11,640 nucleotides of DNA from Bacteroidales bacterium (GCA_031286005.1 JAITVC010000210.1:1-11640), one strand, 5' to 3'; counted from the stretch's first letter, positions 1 through 7,368 are shown. Numbers and translations are program-made. The notes: generated from the sequence alone by a model not told the origin.

Positions 1-557
1 ACTTCATCGTCGGGCTGGGGAACAGCGGCTCGGAAGAGGCCGGCACTCGCCACCACAGTGGATGTATGGTGCTGGATCAATGAGCCGCTGAGGCCAAGGC
101 CGATTTTGTTACCGAACGCTATGCCGGTCGTGCCGAAATTCGCATAAAGGGCCGAACACTGGTTTTAATCAAACCAACAACTTATATGAACCTTAGCGGA
201 AAAGCCGTTCGATACTGGATGCAGCAAGAAAATGTTCCGCTCGAAAATGTGCTGGTCATTGTAGATGATTTAGCACTTGATACCGGTCAACTGCGTTTGA
301 AGAAATCCGGCAGTGATGGCGGTCATAATGGCCTTATCGACATCATAACAACATTGAACACACAAAATTTCAATCGTCTGAGGTTTGGCATTGGAGCTAA
401 CTTCGCTAAAGGCTTTCAAGCCGATTATGTGTTGAGCCGCTTTACGTCTTTGGAATGCGAAACCATTGAACCTAAAATCACGCAAGCTGCGGAAATGGTC
501 AAAAGTTTCGTAACCGTTGGCGCAGACAGAACAATGACGCTCTTTAACAACAAATAA
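1..557 (+). CDS. pth: Peptidyl-tRNA hydrolase, 5'-partial and interrupted by an in-frame TGA
   Basis: Cytosolic enzyme that hydrolyses the ester bond of peptidyl-tRNAs that drop off ribosomes, recycling tRNA; normally essential. The frame read from base 3 gives FIVGLGN, then TRH, then KPTTYMNLSG, VIVDDLAL and GGHNGL, which carry the family's active-site Asn, His, Asn, Asp and Asn. Read through to the stop at 555-557 it gives about 184 codons, so only about three N-terminal codons are missing from a normal ~187-residue protein. A TGA at 81-83 interrupts the frame, and the residue after the catalytic His, usually Asn, is His. The first ATG after the TGA is at 186, inside the YMNLSG motif; starting there would lose the catalytic His, so it is not a credible start. 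The damage is confined to the first ~85 bases and looks more like sequence error than gene decay (see findings). gldE follows 4 nt later, suggesting co-transcription. The family assignment is secure; whether the gene is intact is not. Confidence 0.85.
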
Positions 558-561
558 ACTT

Positions 562-1854
562 ATGCTACTCTCGATTTTCATAGGTTTCACGTTAAGTCAT
601 GGATTGGCTTTGCTGGGCATAGCCGTCCTTTTGACGATTTCAGCAACCGTGTCGGGCTCCGAAACCTCTATCTTTTCGCTGTCGCCAAAAGACATCAACA
701 CAATAAAAAACGACAAAAGTTTGAAGTATGCAACGTTGTTGAAATTGATTGAACATCCTAAACAACTTTTGGCCACAATTTTAATTGCCAATAATTTTGT
801 GAATGTAGCGATTGTTATATGGAGTACGGTAATTGTAAATGCAGTATTTGATTTCTCGCAAACGCCCATGCTTGGGTTTTTCTTAGAAGCTATTGTGATT
901 ACGGCGTTAATCCTGCTCTTTGGCGAAGTAATTCCAAAAGTATATGCCGGTGCAAACCGGATGAAGATGGCCGTTTTTGCATCTCCGTTTTTGCGATTCC
1001 TAACACGGTTTTTTCGTCCGCTATCTGCGCTGTTGCTCAAATCTACGGCAATTGTCGACAAACGGATGTCCAATTATAGCCGGAATATTTCAATCGAAGA
1101 ATTGTCGGATGTGATTGATATTGCCGTTACGGAAGACAACGGAACAACCGAGAAGAAATTCCTCAAAGGCATCGTAAAGTTCGGCGATATTGAAGTAAGC
1201 GAAATCATGCAATCTCGTTTGGATGTCGTAGCCATTGAACAACAAACTACGTTTTCCAATGTAATGAAAATCATCCGTGAAACTGGTTATTCCCGCATTC
1301 CCGTCTTCGCAGAGACGATGGATAGTATTGTTGGTATTCTGCATATTAAAGATTTGTTGCCGTATTTATCCGAAACTGATGTTTTCGATTGGAAACCATT
1401 GATACGAGCCGCTTTCTTCGTTCCCGAAAACAAGAAAATAGATACGCTTCTAACCGAATTTCAAGAACAAAAACGGCATATCGCCATTGTGGTCGACGAA
1501 TATGGCGGAACATCCGGTATCATTACCATGGAAGATGTTTTGGAAGAAATCGTTGGCGACATCAACGATGAATTCGATAGTGAATCCGACGAGAAGTTAT
1601 ATCATCAAATCAATGAGCACACATGGCTATTTGAAGGTAAAATCTCGTTGAATGATTTTTGCAAAATCGTGCAAGTCGACAGCGACCTGTTTGATGATTT
1701 AAAGAGCGAATCCGAAAGTTTAGCCGGTCTAATTTTAGAGCAAACCGGTGAAATTCCACAACGTTTGGCAGAAATCAAAATCCCCCCGTTTACTTTCCGC
1801 GTAGAATCCGTAGATCAACGCCGCATCAAAAAAATTCGTGTAACACGGGTGTAA
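562..1854 (+). CDS. gldE: GldE-like CNNM/CorC-family membrane protein with paired CBS domains
   Basis: Inner-membrane protein of the DUF21-CBS-CorC/HlyC architecture, 430 residues. An N-terminal hydrophobic segment (about 8-31) runs into the SGSETS motif (31-36). Further hydrophobic segments lie at about 66-95 and 102-120, followed by FGEVIPK (120-126) and another at about 135-160; together these form the DUF21 transporter-like domain. Two CBS motifs follow at about 210-270 and 282-338 (with VVDEYGGTSG and EEIVGDINDE), then a C-terminal CorC_HlyC domain at about 348-430. CBS pairs usually bind adenine nucleotides and the DUF21 part is linked to Mg2+/Co2+ transport. In Bacteroidota this version is generally annotated GldE, connected to gliding and type IX secretion, and is also found in non-gliding members. 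No gldD is seen here. It starts 4 nt after pth with no promoter between. The domain call is firm; the GldE label rests on recognition of the overall sequence. Confidence 0.85.
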   Translation: MLLSIFIGFTLSHGLALLGIAVLLTISATVSGSETSIFSLSPKDINTIKNDKSLKYATLLKLIEHPKQLLATILIANNFVNVAIVIWSTVIVNAVFDFSQTPMLGFFLEAIVITALILLFGEVIPKVYAGANRMKMAVFASPFLRFLTRFFRPLSALLLKSTAIVDKRMSNYSRNISIEELSDVIDIAVTEDNGTTEKKFLKGIVKFGDIEVSEIMQSRLDVVAIEQQTTFSNVMKIIRETGYSRIPVFAETMDSIVGILHIKDLLPYLSETDVFDWKPLIRAAFFVPENKKIDTLLTEFQEQKRHIAIVVDEYGGTSGIITMEDVLEEIVGDINDEFDSESDEKLYHQINEHTWLFEGKISLNDFCKIVQVDSDLFDDLKSESESLAGLILEQTGEIPQRLAEIKIPPFTFRVESVDQRRIKKIRVTRV

Positions 1855-1870
1855 TATCTAAATTTTTTCG

Positions 1871-1878
1871 TATCTTTG
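1871..1878 (+). promoter_or_regulatory. Bacteroidota-type -7 element for the Fur-like/purA operon
   Basis: TATCTTTG matches the TAnnTTTG -7 consensus exactly and lies 18 nt upstream of the ATG at 1897. No clear TTG is visible at the expected -33 distance (around 1848-1852). The short gap implies a leader of only about a dozen nucleotides. It also rules out the TTG at 1876, which lies inside the element, as a start codon. Confidence 0.65.
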
Positions 1879-1896
1879 CAAGTCGTCTGTAATTAT

Positions 1897-2349
1897 ATGA
1901 AAAAGCCGCCTTCCGAAAATATTATATTAACGTTCTCAAAATACCTTAAATCCAATGGTCTGAGACAAACTTCCGAACGGTTTGCCATTCTGTCGGAAAT
2001 TTATTTGTCTGATGAGCATTTCGACTTGCAATCGCTTGGCGAACGATTAAATAAAAAACGATTCTTTGTAAGTCGAGGCACGCTTTACAACACCGTAAAC
2101 CTGCTTTTGGATTGCAGTTTGATTCAACGATATTCATTAGGTGGCCATAAGTCTGTGTTTCAAAAAACCAAAAACATCGAATTGCACGATCATCTTATTC
2201 TGACAGATACCAAAGAAGTTTTGGAATTTTCAGATGAACAACTTTCGGCTATTCAAAAAAACGTTGAACAAATGTTCAATGTCGATATTCACAGCCATTC
2301 ACTCATCTTTTACGGAAAACGAAAAACAATCATAAATGAACAAAATTGA
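1897..2349 (+). CDS. Fur-family transcriptional regulator lacking the CxxC zinc motif
   Basis: A 150-residue DNA-binding regulator of the Fur/PerR/Zur superfamily. The N-terminal winged helix-turn-helix includes SNGLRQTSERFAIL and, in the recognition-helix region, VSRGTLYNTVNLLL. The C-terminal dimerisation/metal domain has HDHL (H97, H99), EVLEF, and DIHSHSLIFYG (H132, H134). In typical Bacteroidota homologues HDHLI is followed by CTDC, the structural zinc cysteines; here the stretch reads LTDT (L102 to T105), and the only cysteine in the protein lies elsewhere (LLLDCSL). The regulator may therefore lack structural zinc or sense a different ligand. The ATG at 1897 is chosen because an upstream TTG lies within the promoter. 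It ends in TGA, overlapping purA by 14 nt, so the two are probably translationally coupled. Adjacency of a Fur-like gene and purA recurs in Bacteroidales. Family membership is clear; the effector (Fe, Zn, peroxide, heme) is unknown. Confidence 0.88.
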   Translation: MKKPPSENIILTFSKYLKSNGLRQTSERFAILSEIYLSDEHFDLQSLGERLNKKRFFVSRGTLYNTVNLLLDCSLIQRYSLGGHKSVFQKTKNIELHDHLILTDTKEVLEFSDEQLSAIQKNVEQMFNVDIHSHSLIFYGKRKTIINEQN

Positions 2350-3625
2350 TGTCATCTTAGGTCTCCAATGGGGAGACGAAGGAAAAGGAAAAATTGTGGA
2401 TGCTCTGGCGCCACACTACGATATTATCGCCCGTTTTCAAGGCGGCCCGAACGCCGGGCACACGTTGGAATTTGACGGCAAGAAATATGTGCTGCACACC
2501 ATTCCATCAGGTATTTTTCACAGCCATATCACGAATGTAATCGGCAATGGCGTGTTGATAGATGCCTACATTTTCATGCAAGAAGTAGCCACCATTCGAG
2601 CGAACGGTTACGACCCGTCGAAGAATCTGAAATTATCCCGCAACACACATTTGATTCTCCCTTCACACCGTATGATGGATGCAGCTTTGGAACAAGCCAA
2701 AGGCAGTGCAAAAATCGGTTCCACATTGAAGGGTATCGGACCGACCTACACAGACAAAACAGCCCGTCATGGATTGCGTTTGGGCGATAGTTTGAAAGCC
2801 GATTTCAGAGAGCGCTACCAAACCTTAAAGGCTTCTCACATCCAACAATTCGAGAGTTTAAACTTCGATTGGAAGAATCATAAAATCGAAAACATGTCGT
2901 TCGAGGAATATGAACAAAACTGGTTTTCTGCATTGGAAGATATTCGGAAGTTCGATATTATTTCAACCGACTATTTCATCAATCAAGCGTTGAATGCAGG
3001 CCAAAAAGTGTTGGCCGAAGGCGCACAAGGCACTTTGTTGGATGTAGACTTTGGCTCATATCCGTTTGTAACCTCATCCAACACCACAACGGCTGGTGTT
3101 TGCACAGGCTTAGGCGTGGCGCCGAATAAAATCGGCAAAGTGTACGGCATCTTCAAAGCCTATTGCACACGTGTAGGCTCCGGCCCTTTTCCAACGGAAT
3201 TGCACGACGAAACCGGCGAAAAACTGCGCCAAAACGGTCATGAGTTTGGCTCCACAACCGGACGTGCGAGACGTTGCGGCTGGTTGGATTTACCGGCCTT
3301 GAATTATGCCGTCATGATTAATGGCGTAACAGATTTGATTGTTACAAAAATTGACGTGCTGAATGATTTCCCAACCATCCAAATCGTAGAAACATACACC
3401 ATAAAAGGCAAAGAAACAAATGAGTTCCCAAGCCATTGTTTGGATGATGTAACGCCTAATCTAACGTCATTGCAAGGCTGGAACCAATCCCTCGAAACCG
3501 CAAAATCCTACGACGAACTCCCTACACAAGCCAAACATTACCTAACCGTCGTAGAAGGCCTAACAAACACCAAAATTAGCATCATCTCCACCGGCCCCGA
3601 CCGCACGGAAACTATTTATCGGTAA
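2336..3625 (+). CDS. purA: Adenylosuccinate synthetase
   Basis: Cytosolic enzyme joining IMP and aspartate, with GTP hydrolysis, to make adenylosuccinate, the first committed step from IMP to AMP. At 429 residues it is full length. GLQWGDEGKGK near the N-terminus holds the catalytic Asp (D14) and the GTP/IMP loop. NAGHT (39-43) supplies the catalytic His (H42). GIGPTYTDK corresponds to the GPAYEDK-like motif. GSTTGRARRCGW (305-316) is the arginine-rich aspartate-binding loop, and STGPDRTETI near the C-terminus is the guanine-binding region. The ATG lies inside the last codons of the Fur-like gene, indicating a two-gene operon driven by the promoter at 1871. The stop (3623-3625) is followed almost at once by a 42-nt repeat array, with no conventional hairpin-plus-U terminator between. 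Confidence 0.98.
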   Translation: MNKIDVILGLQWGDEGKGKIVDALAPHYDIIARFQGGPNAGHTLEFDGKKYVLHTIPSGIFHSHITNVIGNGVLIDAYIFMQEVATIRANGYDPSKNLKLSRNTHLILPSHRMMDAALEQAKGSAKIGSTLKGIGPTYTDKTARHGLRLGDSLKADFRERYQTLKASHIQQFESLNFDWKNHKIENMSFEEYEQNWFSALEDIRKFDIISTDYFINQALNAGQKVLAEGAQGTLLDVDFGSYPFVTSSNTTTAGVCTGLGVAPNKIGKVYGIFKAYCTRVGSGPFPTELHDETGEKLRQNGHEFGSTTGRARRCGWLDLPALNYAVMINGVTDLIVTKIDVLNDFPTIQIVETYTIKGKETNEFPSHCLDDVTPNLTSLQGWNQSLETAKSYDELPTQAKHYLTVVEGLTNTKISIISTGPDRTETIYR

Positions 3626-3635
3626 TCATCTTGCA

Positions 3636-3880
3636 GTCGCCCGTACAGGACAAAATTGAAGCCGTCAAAGTATCCCCTTTTAGGGAAAGAGGCTCGGAAC
3701 CCCAAAAACAGGTGTCCCTACATGGGGAAAGACGCTTTTCTGCCAAAATGTCAGTGTCCCCATAAGGGGAAAGTGGTTTTGAGGCCAAAAAGTGGGTGTC
3801 CCCTTTTGAGGAAAGGTGTTTTTCTGACAAAATGTCAGTTTCCCCACTTGGGGACAGTATTTTCGAGGTCAAGCAGTCCG
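3636..3880. repeat. Tandem array of 42-nt hairpin-bearing repeats (array 1)
   Basis: Five consecutive units of exactly 42 nt lie at 3671-3712, 3713-3754, 3755-3796, 3797-3838 and 3839-3880, preceded by a decayed partial unit (about 3636-3670). Most units open with TGTCCC and have the inverted repeat TCCCC-N4-GGGGA (for example arms 3757-3761 and 3766-3770), then GAAAG or a close variant. A second, A/T-rich inverted repeat follows about 20 nt later (for example TTTTG-aggc-CAAAA, 3777-3790). Units 2 and 4 share 18 of 19 bases at their 3' ends (3736-3754 versus 3820-3838), and units 1, 3 and 5 differ there, giving an 84-nt higher-order period. Unit 4 ends with CTGACA-AAA-TGTCAG. Because 42 is divisible by three, frames stay open on both strands, but no coding signal is convincing. 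Function unknown. Confidence 0.9.
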
Positions 3881-3953
3881 TTTCACGATTATATTTTGAT
3901 GAATTTTTAATCACTTTTCACTAATCACTATTCGCTATATCTAACTTTTTTTG

Positions 3954-3961
3954 TATCTTTG
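3954..3961 (+). promoter_or_regulatory. -7 element of the S46 peptidase promoter
   Basis: TATCTTTG matches the TAnnTTTG consensus exactly, 23 nt upstream of the ATG at 3985. The -33 region carries only a weak TTC (3931-3933) at a 20-nt spacing. An in-frame GTG at 3961 overlaps the last base of this element, so it cannot be the translation start. Confidence 0.65.
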
Positions 3962-3984
3962 TGCACTTTAAACCACATTCACAC

Positions 3985-6126
3985 ATGAAAAAAATCATCC
4001 TACCTCTAATTGCAACCCTTTTCTTTACTCCTCAATTCCGTGCCGACGAGGGAATTTGGCTGCCTAATCTATTGAAAAAACAGGAGGCCGACATGCAGAG
4101 CAAGGGTCTGCAAATTTCGGCCGAAGACATTTACAGCGAAACGCAGCCGAGTTTGAAAGATGCCATCGTGAAGTTCGACGGTGGCTGCACGGCCGAATTT
4201 ATCTCGAAAGAGGGATTGTTGCTCACCAATCATCATTGCGGATATGATCAAATCCAATACCACTCTACGGTGGAAAAGGATTATTTGCAATACGGTTTTT
4301 GGGCTAAAAGCAAGGGCGAAGAATTGCCGTGTCCGGGATTAAAGGTGTCCATGATTGTGAAGACTGTTGATGTTACAGACCTCGTCAATGAAGGTATAAC
4401 TGTCGATATGAACGAACGGCAAGCGGACTCAATTCGAGGTAAAAATATCCAAAAAGTCTATGAACGTGAAGGCATAGAACCTACACCCGGCAAACATGCC
4501 GAAGTTATTCCCGCTTATGGAGGGAATGCCTACTTTTTATACTATTCTGAGGTGTTTGAGGATGTGCGTTTCGTGGCTGCTCCGCCGTCTAACATCGGCA
4601 AGTTTGGCGGTGATACGGACAATTGGGTTTGGCCTCGACATACGGGAGATTTCTCGATGTTTAGAGTGTATGCCGATAGCAACAATAATCCTGCGAGATA
4701 TTCCGAAACGAATGTGCCGTATCAACCTAAACAGTATTTCAAAATCTCGCTTGACGGTGCAGAACAGGATGAGTTTACGTTTGTGTTTGGTTATCCGGGG
4801 CGCACTAACGAGTATCTGACGTCTTATGCCATTCGTCAAACGACCGAGATTGTTAATCCGATTGCCATTGCTGCGCGCACCAAACGGTTGGACATTATCA
4901 AAACGGCGATGAATAGCGACCCTAAAACTCGTATTCAGTATTCCGCGAAAGCGGCGAGTATTGCCAACGCTTGGAAGAAATGGCAGGGTGAGATTAGGGG
5001 GATTAAACGGGCTGATGGTATTGCTAAAAAGGAAGCTTTTGAGAAATCCTTTCAAGAGTGGGCTAATTCGTATAACAACGGACAATATAAAGAATTGCTT
5101 CCGGAATTGAAAACGGCCTATTTGGAATTGGAACCGGCGATTACGCAAAACACGTATTTCTTGGAGCATGTTCGCACGCCGGAAGTCGTGCAGTTTTCGG
5201 GGCAATTTATTAATGAATTAATCGCTTTGATAAAAGAACAAAACATCAGTAAAACTGCATTTCAAGTGCAGTTGGACAAGTTGAAGGAAAGGGGCGCACA
5301 GTTTTTTAAGGATTTTGATGCGGATGTGGATAAAGAGATTTTTAAGACGATGTCGTTAGTCAAAATTGATGGTGTGGAGATGCGTTTTGTGGATTTTCCT
5401 GACAAGGATTTTGATAAATATGTGGATGAGATGTATGCCAAATCCATGTTTGCAAATGAAGAGAAGTTCAATGCTGTGATGAAGAAACTGTCTTTTTCAA
5501 ATGCTTTAAAAACGTTGGGAAAAGACCCTGTGTTGAATTATACCGACAGGGTGTATGCTATGTACAATGCGATGATTGCGCCGATGCTTAAGGATCAGAC
5601 TGCTCTAATCAACAACCTTCAACGCACGTATATGAAAGCGCAAATGGAGATGCAGCCCGACAAGAATTTTTATCCTGATGCCAACGGCTCGCTTCGGGTG
5701 GCGTATGGCAAAGTGGCGGGATTTTCGCCTTCGGATGCAGTAACGTATGATTATTATTCAACGTTGAGCGGACTTATTGCCAAAGAAAATCCCGATATTT
5801 TTGATTACGTTGTTGAGGATAAGTTGAAGAAACTTTATAACGATAAGGATTTTGGCGATTATGCCAATGCGAAGGGCGAAATGCCGATTGCGTTTATTGC
5901 CTCCAATCACACGTCGGGCGGAAATTCGGGGAGTCCGGTTTTGAATGGCAGGGGCGAAATCATTGGCTTGAATTTCGACCGTTGTTGGGAGGGCACGATG
6001 AGCGATTTGATGTTTGACGAAAACCAATGTCGCAACATCAGTATGGATATTCGGTTTTTGTTGTTTATGATTGACAAATATGCGGGGGCAACACATTTGC
6101 TTGAGGAGTTGGAGCTTGTGAGGTAA
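3985..6126 (+). CDS. Secreted S46-family dipeptidyl peptidase, DPP11-like (Asp/Glu specific)
   Basis: A periplasmic or surface serine exopeptidase releasing dipeptides from oligopeptide N-termini; 713 residues, the normal S46 length. A signal peptide (MKKIILPLIATLFF..., likely cut after FRA at about residue 20) precedes the peptidase. The chymotrypsin-like triad is visible: His84 in LTNHHCGYD, Asp222 in RHTGDFSMFRVY (just after DTDNWVWP), and Ser648 in SGGNSGSP. Arg666 in GLNFDRCWEG sits 18 residues after the Ser, matching the spacing from the catalytic Ser to Arg673 of Porphyromonas gingivalis DPP11, which gives Asp/Glu preference at P1; DPP7 has Gly there. The specificity is therefore inferred to be acidic. 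It is expressed from its own promoter at 3954 and is a single-gene unit flanked by two repeat arrays. Such enzymes feed amino-acid fermentation. An in-frame GTG eight codons upstream is rejected because it lies in the promoter. Confidence 0.93.
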   Translation: MKKIILPLIATLFFTPQFRADEGIWLPNLLKKQEADMQSKGLQISAEDIYSETQPSLKDAIVKFDGGCTAEFISKEGLLLTNHHCGYDQIQYHSTVEKDYLQYGFWAKSKGEELPCPGLKVSMIVKTVDVTDLVNEGITVDMNERQADSIRGKNIQKVYEREGIEPTPGKHAEVIPAYGGNAYFLYYSEVFEDVRFVAAPPSNIGKFGGDTDNWVWPRHTGDFSMFRVYADSNNNPARYSETNVPYQPKQYFKISLDGAEQDEFTFVFGYPGRTNEYLTSYAIRQTTEIVNPIAIAARTKRLDIIKTAMNSDPKTRIQYSAKAASIANAWKKWQGEIRGIKRADGIAKKEAFEKSFQEWANSYNNGQYKELLPELKTAYLELEPAITQNTYFLEHVRTPEVVQFSGQFINELIALIKEQNISKTAFQVQLDKLKERGAQFFKDFDADVDKEIFKTMSLVKIDGVEMRFVDFPDKDFDKYVDEMYAKSMFANEEKFNAVMKKLSFSNALKTLGKDPVLNYTDRVYAMYNAMIAPMLKDQTALINNLQRTYMKAQMEMQPDKNFYPDANGSLRVAYGKVAGFSPSDAVTYDYYSTLSGLIAKENPDIFDYVVEDKLKKLYNDKDFGDYANAKGEMPIAFIASNHTSGGNSGSPVLNGRGEIIGLNFDRCWEGTMSDLMFDENQCRNISMDIRFLLFMIDKYAGATHLLEELELVR

Positions 6127-6127
6127 T

Positions 6128-6326
6128 CCGGAAGTCGATTGCGAACGTTCAGTAATCAATTTTAAGTGTCCAGAAGTCGATTGTGAACGTCCAGTAATCA
6201 ATTGTAAGTGTCCAGAAGTCGATTGTGCATGTCCAGTAATCAATTGTAAGTGTCCAGAAGTCGATTATGAACGTCCAGTAATCAATTATAAGTATCCGGA
6301 AGTTGATTATGAACGTCCAGTAATAA
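6128..6326. repeat. Tandem array of 42-nt repeats built from two diverged 21-nt halves (array 2)
   Basis: Four full 42-nt units lie at 6128-6169, 6170-6211, 6212-6253 and 6254-6295, and a fifth truncated unit runs from 6296 to about 6326. Each unit is two related 21-mers, one starting CCAGAAGTCGATTG and the other CCAGTAATCAATTG, matching at about 15 of 21 positions. Units 2 and 3 are nearly identical, and the outer ones differ by a few substitutions. The array starts one base after the peptidase stop codon and runs straight into the palindromic terminator. Unlike array 1 it has no obvious hairpins. The period, the open frames on both strands and the TGTCC at unit junctions are shared with array 1, although the sequences are otherwise different. 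Confidence 0.93.
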
Positions 6327-6364
6327 ATAAGGGACGTATAATTATACGTCCCTTATGGTTTTTT
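6327..6364 (+). terminator. Perfect-palindrome intrinsic terminator between convergent genes
   Basis: A 15-bp perfect inverted repeat (arms 6327-6341 and 6342-6356, core GGGACGTATAA/TTATACGTCCC) is followed on the + strand by GG and six T (6359-6364), the layout of an intrinsic terminator for the peptidase gene. On the - strand the stem is followed by T-rich but interrupted sequence (TTATTACTGG), so it may also stop aldolase transcripts from the other side, less efficiently. Confidence 0.85.
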
Positions 6365-6375
6365 ATTGGATTTGT

Positions 6376-7368
6376 TTACGCATGGTTTGCGCTGCCGAGA
6401 ACGTTAGTGATTTTGTGCATATACAATTCTTTTAGCGAATCGCGGGCGGGGCCTAAATACTTTCTGGGGTCAAACTCGGCGGGTTTGGTGGCCAATACTT
6501 CGCGAACGGCGGCAGTCATGGCTAAACGGCCATCGCTGTCGATGTTGATTTTGCAAACGGCAGATGCTGCTGCTTTGCGGAGTTGGTCTTCGGGAATGCC
6601 GATGGCGTCTTTTAATGCGCCGCCGTATTTGTTGATAGTGGCTACTAAGTCTTGCGGAACGCTGGATGAGCCGTGCAATACAATGGGGAATCCGGGAATC
6701 ATTTTTTCGCAGGCTTCCAAGATGTCGAAGCGCAAGGGCGGCGGAACGAGGATGCCTTCGGCGTTGCGGGTGCATTGTTCGGGTTTGAATTTGTTGGCGC
6801 CGTGCGATGTTCCGATGGAAATGGCCAATGAATCTACGCCGGTTTTCTTTACGAAATCGTCGACTTCTTCGGGTTGGGTGTAGGTGTGATGTTCGGCTGA
6901 AACCTCGTCCTCTACACCGGCTAATACGCCGAGTTCGCCTTCTACGGTTACGTCGTATTTGTGGGCGTATTCGACTACTTGGCGGGTGAGTTCAACGTTT
7001 TGTTCGTAACTGAGGTGTGAGCCGTCAATCATCACGGACGAAAAGCCGTATTCGATGCAGGATTTGCAGATTTCAAACGAATCGCCATGGTCTAAGTGGA
7101 GCACGATGGGCACATTAAACCCTAATTCTTTGCTGTATTCTACGGCGCCTTGTGCCATGTAGCGCAAGAGGGTTTGGTTGGCGTATTTGCGAGCGCCTGC
7201 GGACACTTGTAAAATGACGGGCGATTTGGTTTCGACACAAGCCTGAACAATGGCTTGCATTTGTTCCATATTGTTGAAATTAAAGGCGGGAATTGCATAA
7301 CGTCCGGCCATTGCTTTTGCAAACAGCTCTTTGCTGTTGACTAATCCGAGTTCTTTGTAGCTTACCAT
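6376..7368 (-). CDS. fba: Class II fructose-1,6-bisphosphate aldolase
   Basis: Zinc-dependent cytosolic aldolase interconverting fructose-1,6-bisphosphate with dihydroxyacetone phosphate and glyceraldehyde-3-phosphate in glycolysis and gluconeogenesis; 330 residues. The N-terminal YAIPAFNFNNMEQMQAI is the family's typical opening. HLDHGD contains the catalytic Asp93 and zinc ligand His94. EGELG follows, then GTSHGANKF with zinc ligand His189 and VLHGSSSVP with zinc ligand His232. KINIDSDGRLAMT is the phosphate-binding region. The ATG at 7366-7368 is chosen over an in-frame TTG at 7396-7398, which lies inside the -7 box of the gene's own promoter. It is a single-gene unit, convergent with the DPP11 gene across the palindromic terminator and divergent from tRNA-His. 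The length and all metal ligands are intact. Confidence 0.97.
   Translation of the reverse strand: MVSYKELGLVNSKELFAKAMAGRYAIPAFNFNNMEQMQAIVQACVETKSPVILQVSAGARKYANQTLLRYMAQGAVEYSKELGFNVPIVLHLDHGDSFEICKSCIEYGFSSVMIDGSHLSYEQNVELTRQVVEYAHKYDVTVEGELGVLAGVEDEVSAEHHTYTQPEEVDDFVKKTGVDSLAISIGTSHGANKFKPEQCTRNAEGILVPPPLRFDILEACEKMIPGFPIVLHGSSSVPQDLVATINKYGGALKDAIGIPEDQLRKAAASAVCKINIDSDGRLAMTAAVREVLATKPAEFDPRKYLGPARDSLKELYMHKITNVLGSANHA

Noticed and set aside
81..83. UGA recoded as an amino acid
   Set aside because: The Fur-like gene ends properly at a TGA (2347-2349), TGG is used for Trp throughout, and the TGA falls among other suspect bases.
1876..1878. TTG start for the Fur-like gene
   Set aside because: It lies inside the -7 box at 1871-1878; the ATG at 1897 fits the family N-terminus.
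3636..3880. CRISPR array
   Set aside because: There is no constant repeat alternating with unique spacers; whole 42-nt units are related to one another and variation is spread through them. No cas genes are near.
3612..3914. Small repeat proteins encoded in array 1 on either strand (14-residue repeats such as CPxxGK on + and LSPxGDT on -)
   Set aside because: A 42-nt period automatically gives 14-residue repeats and open frames on both strands. No promoter, sensible start or known repeat domain supports either one.
5758..6243. 161-codon - strand frame with LITGRSQ/STSGHLK repeats at its N-terminus
   Set aside because: It uses a TTG start inside array 2 and is mostly antisense to the peptidase gene, whose motifs are intact.
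6128..6326. CRISPR array
   Set aside because: Units are near-identical along their whole length, leaving no spacers, and the basic element is a 21-mer.
6122..6883. Long open + frame running from array 2 through the palindrome into the antisense of the aldolase (PEVDCERPVINCK-type repeats)
   Set aside because: It begins without a start codon, crosses a terminator and then runs antisense to a well-supported gene; openness follows from the repeat length and aldolase codon use.
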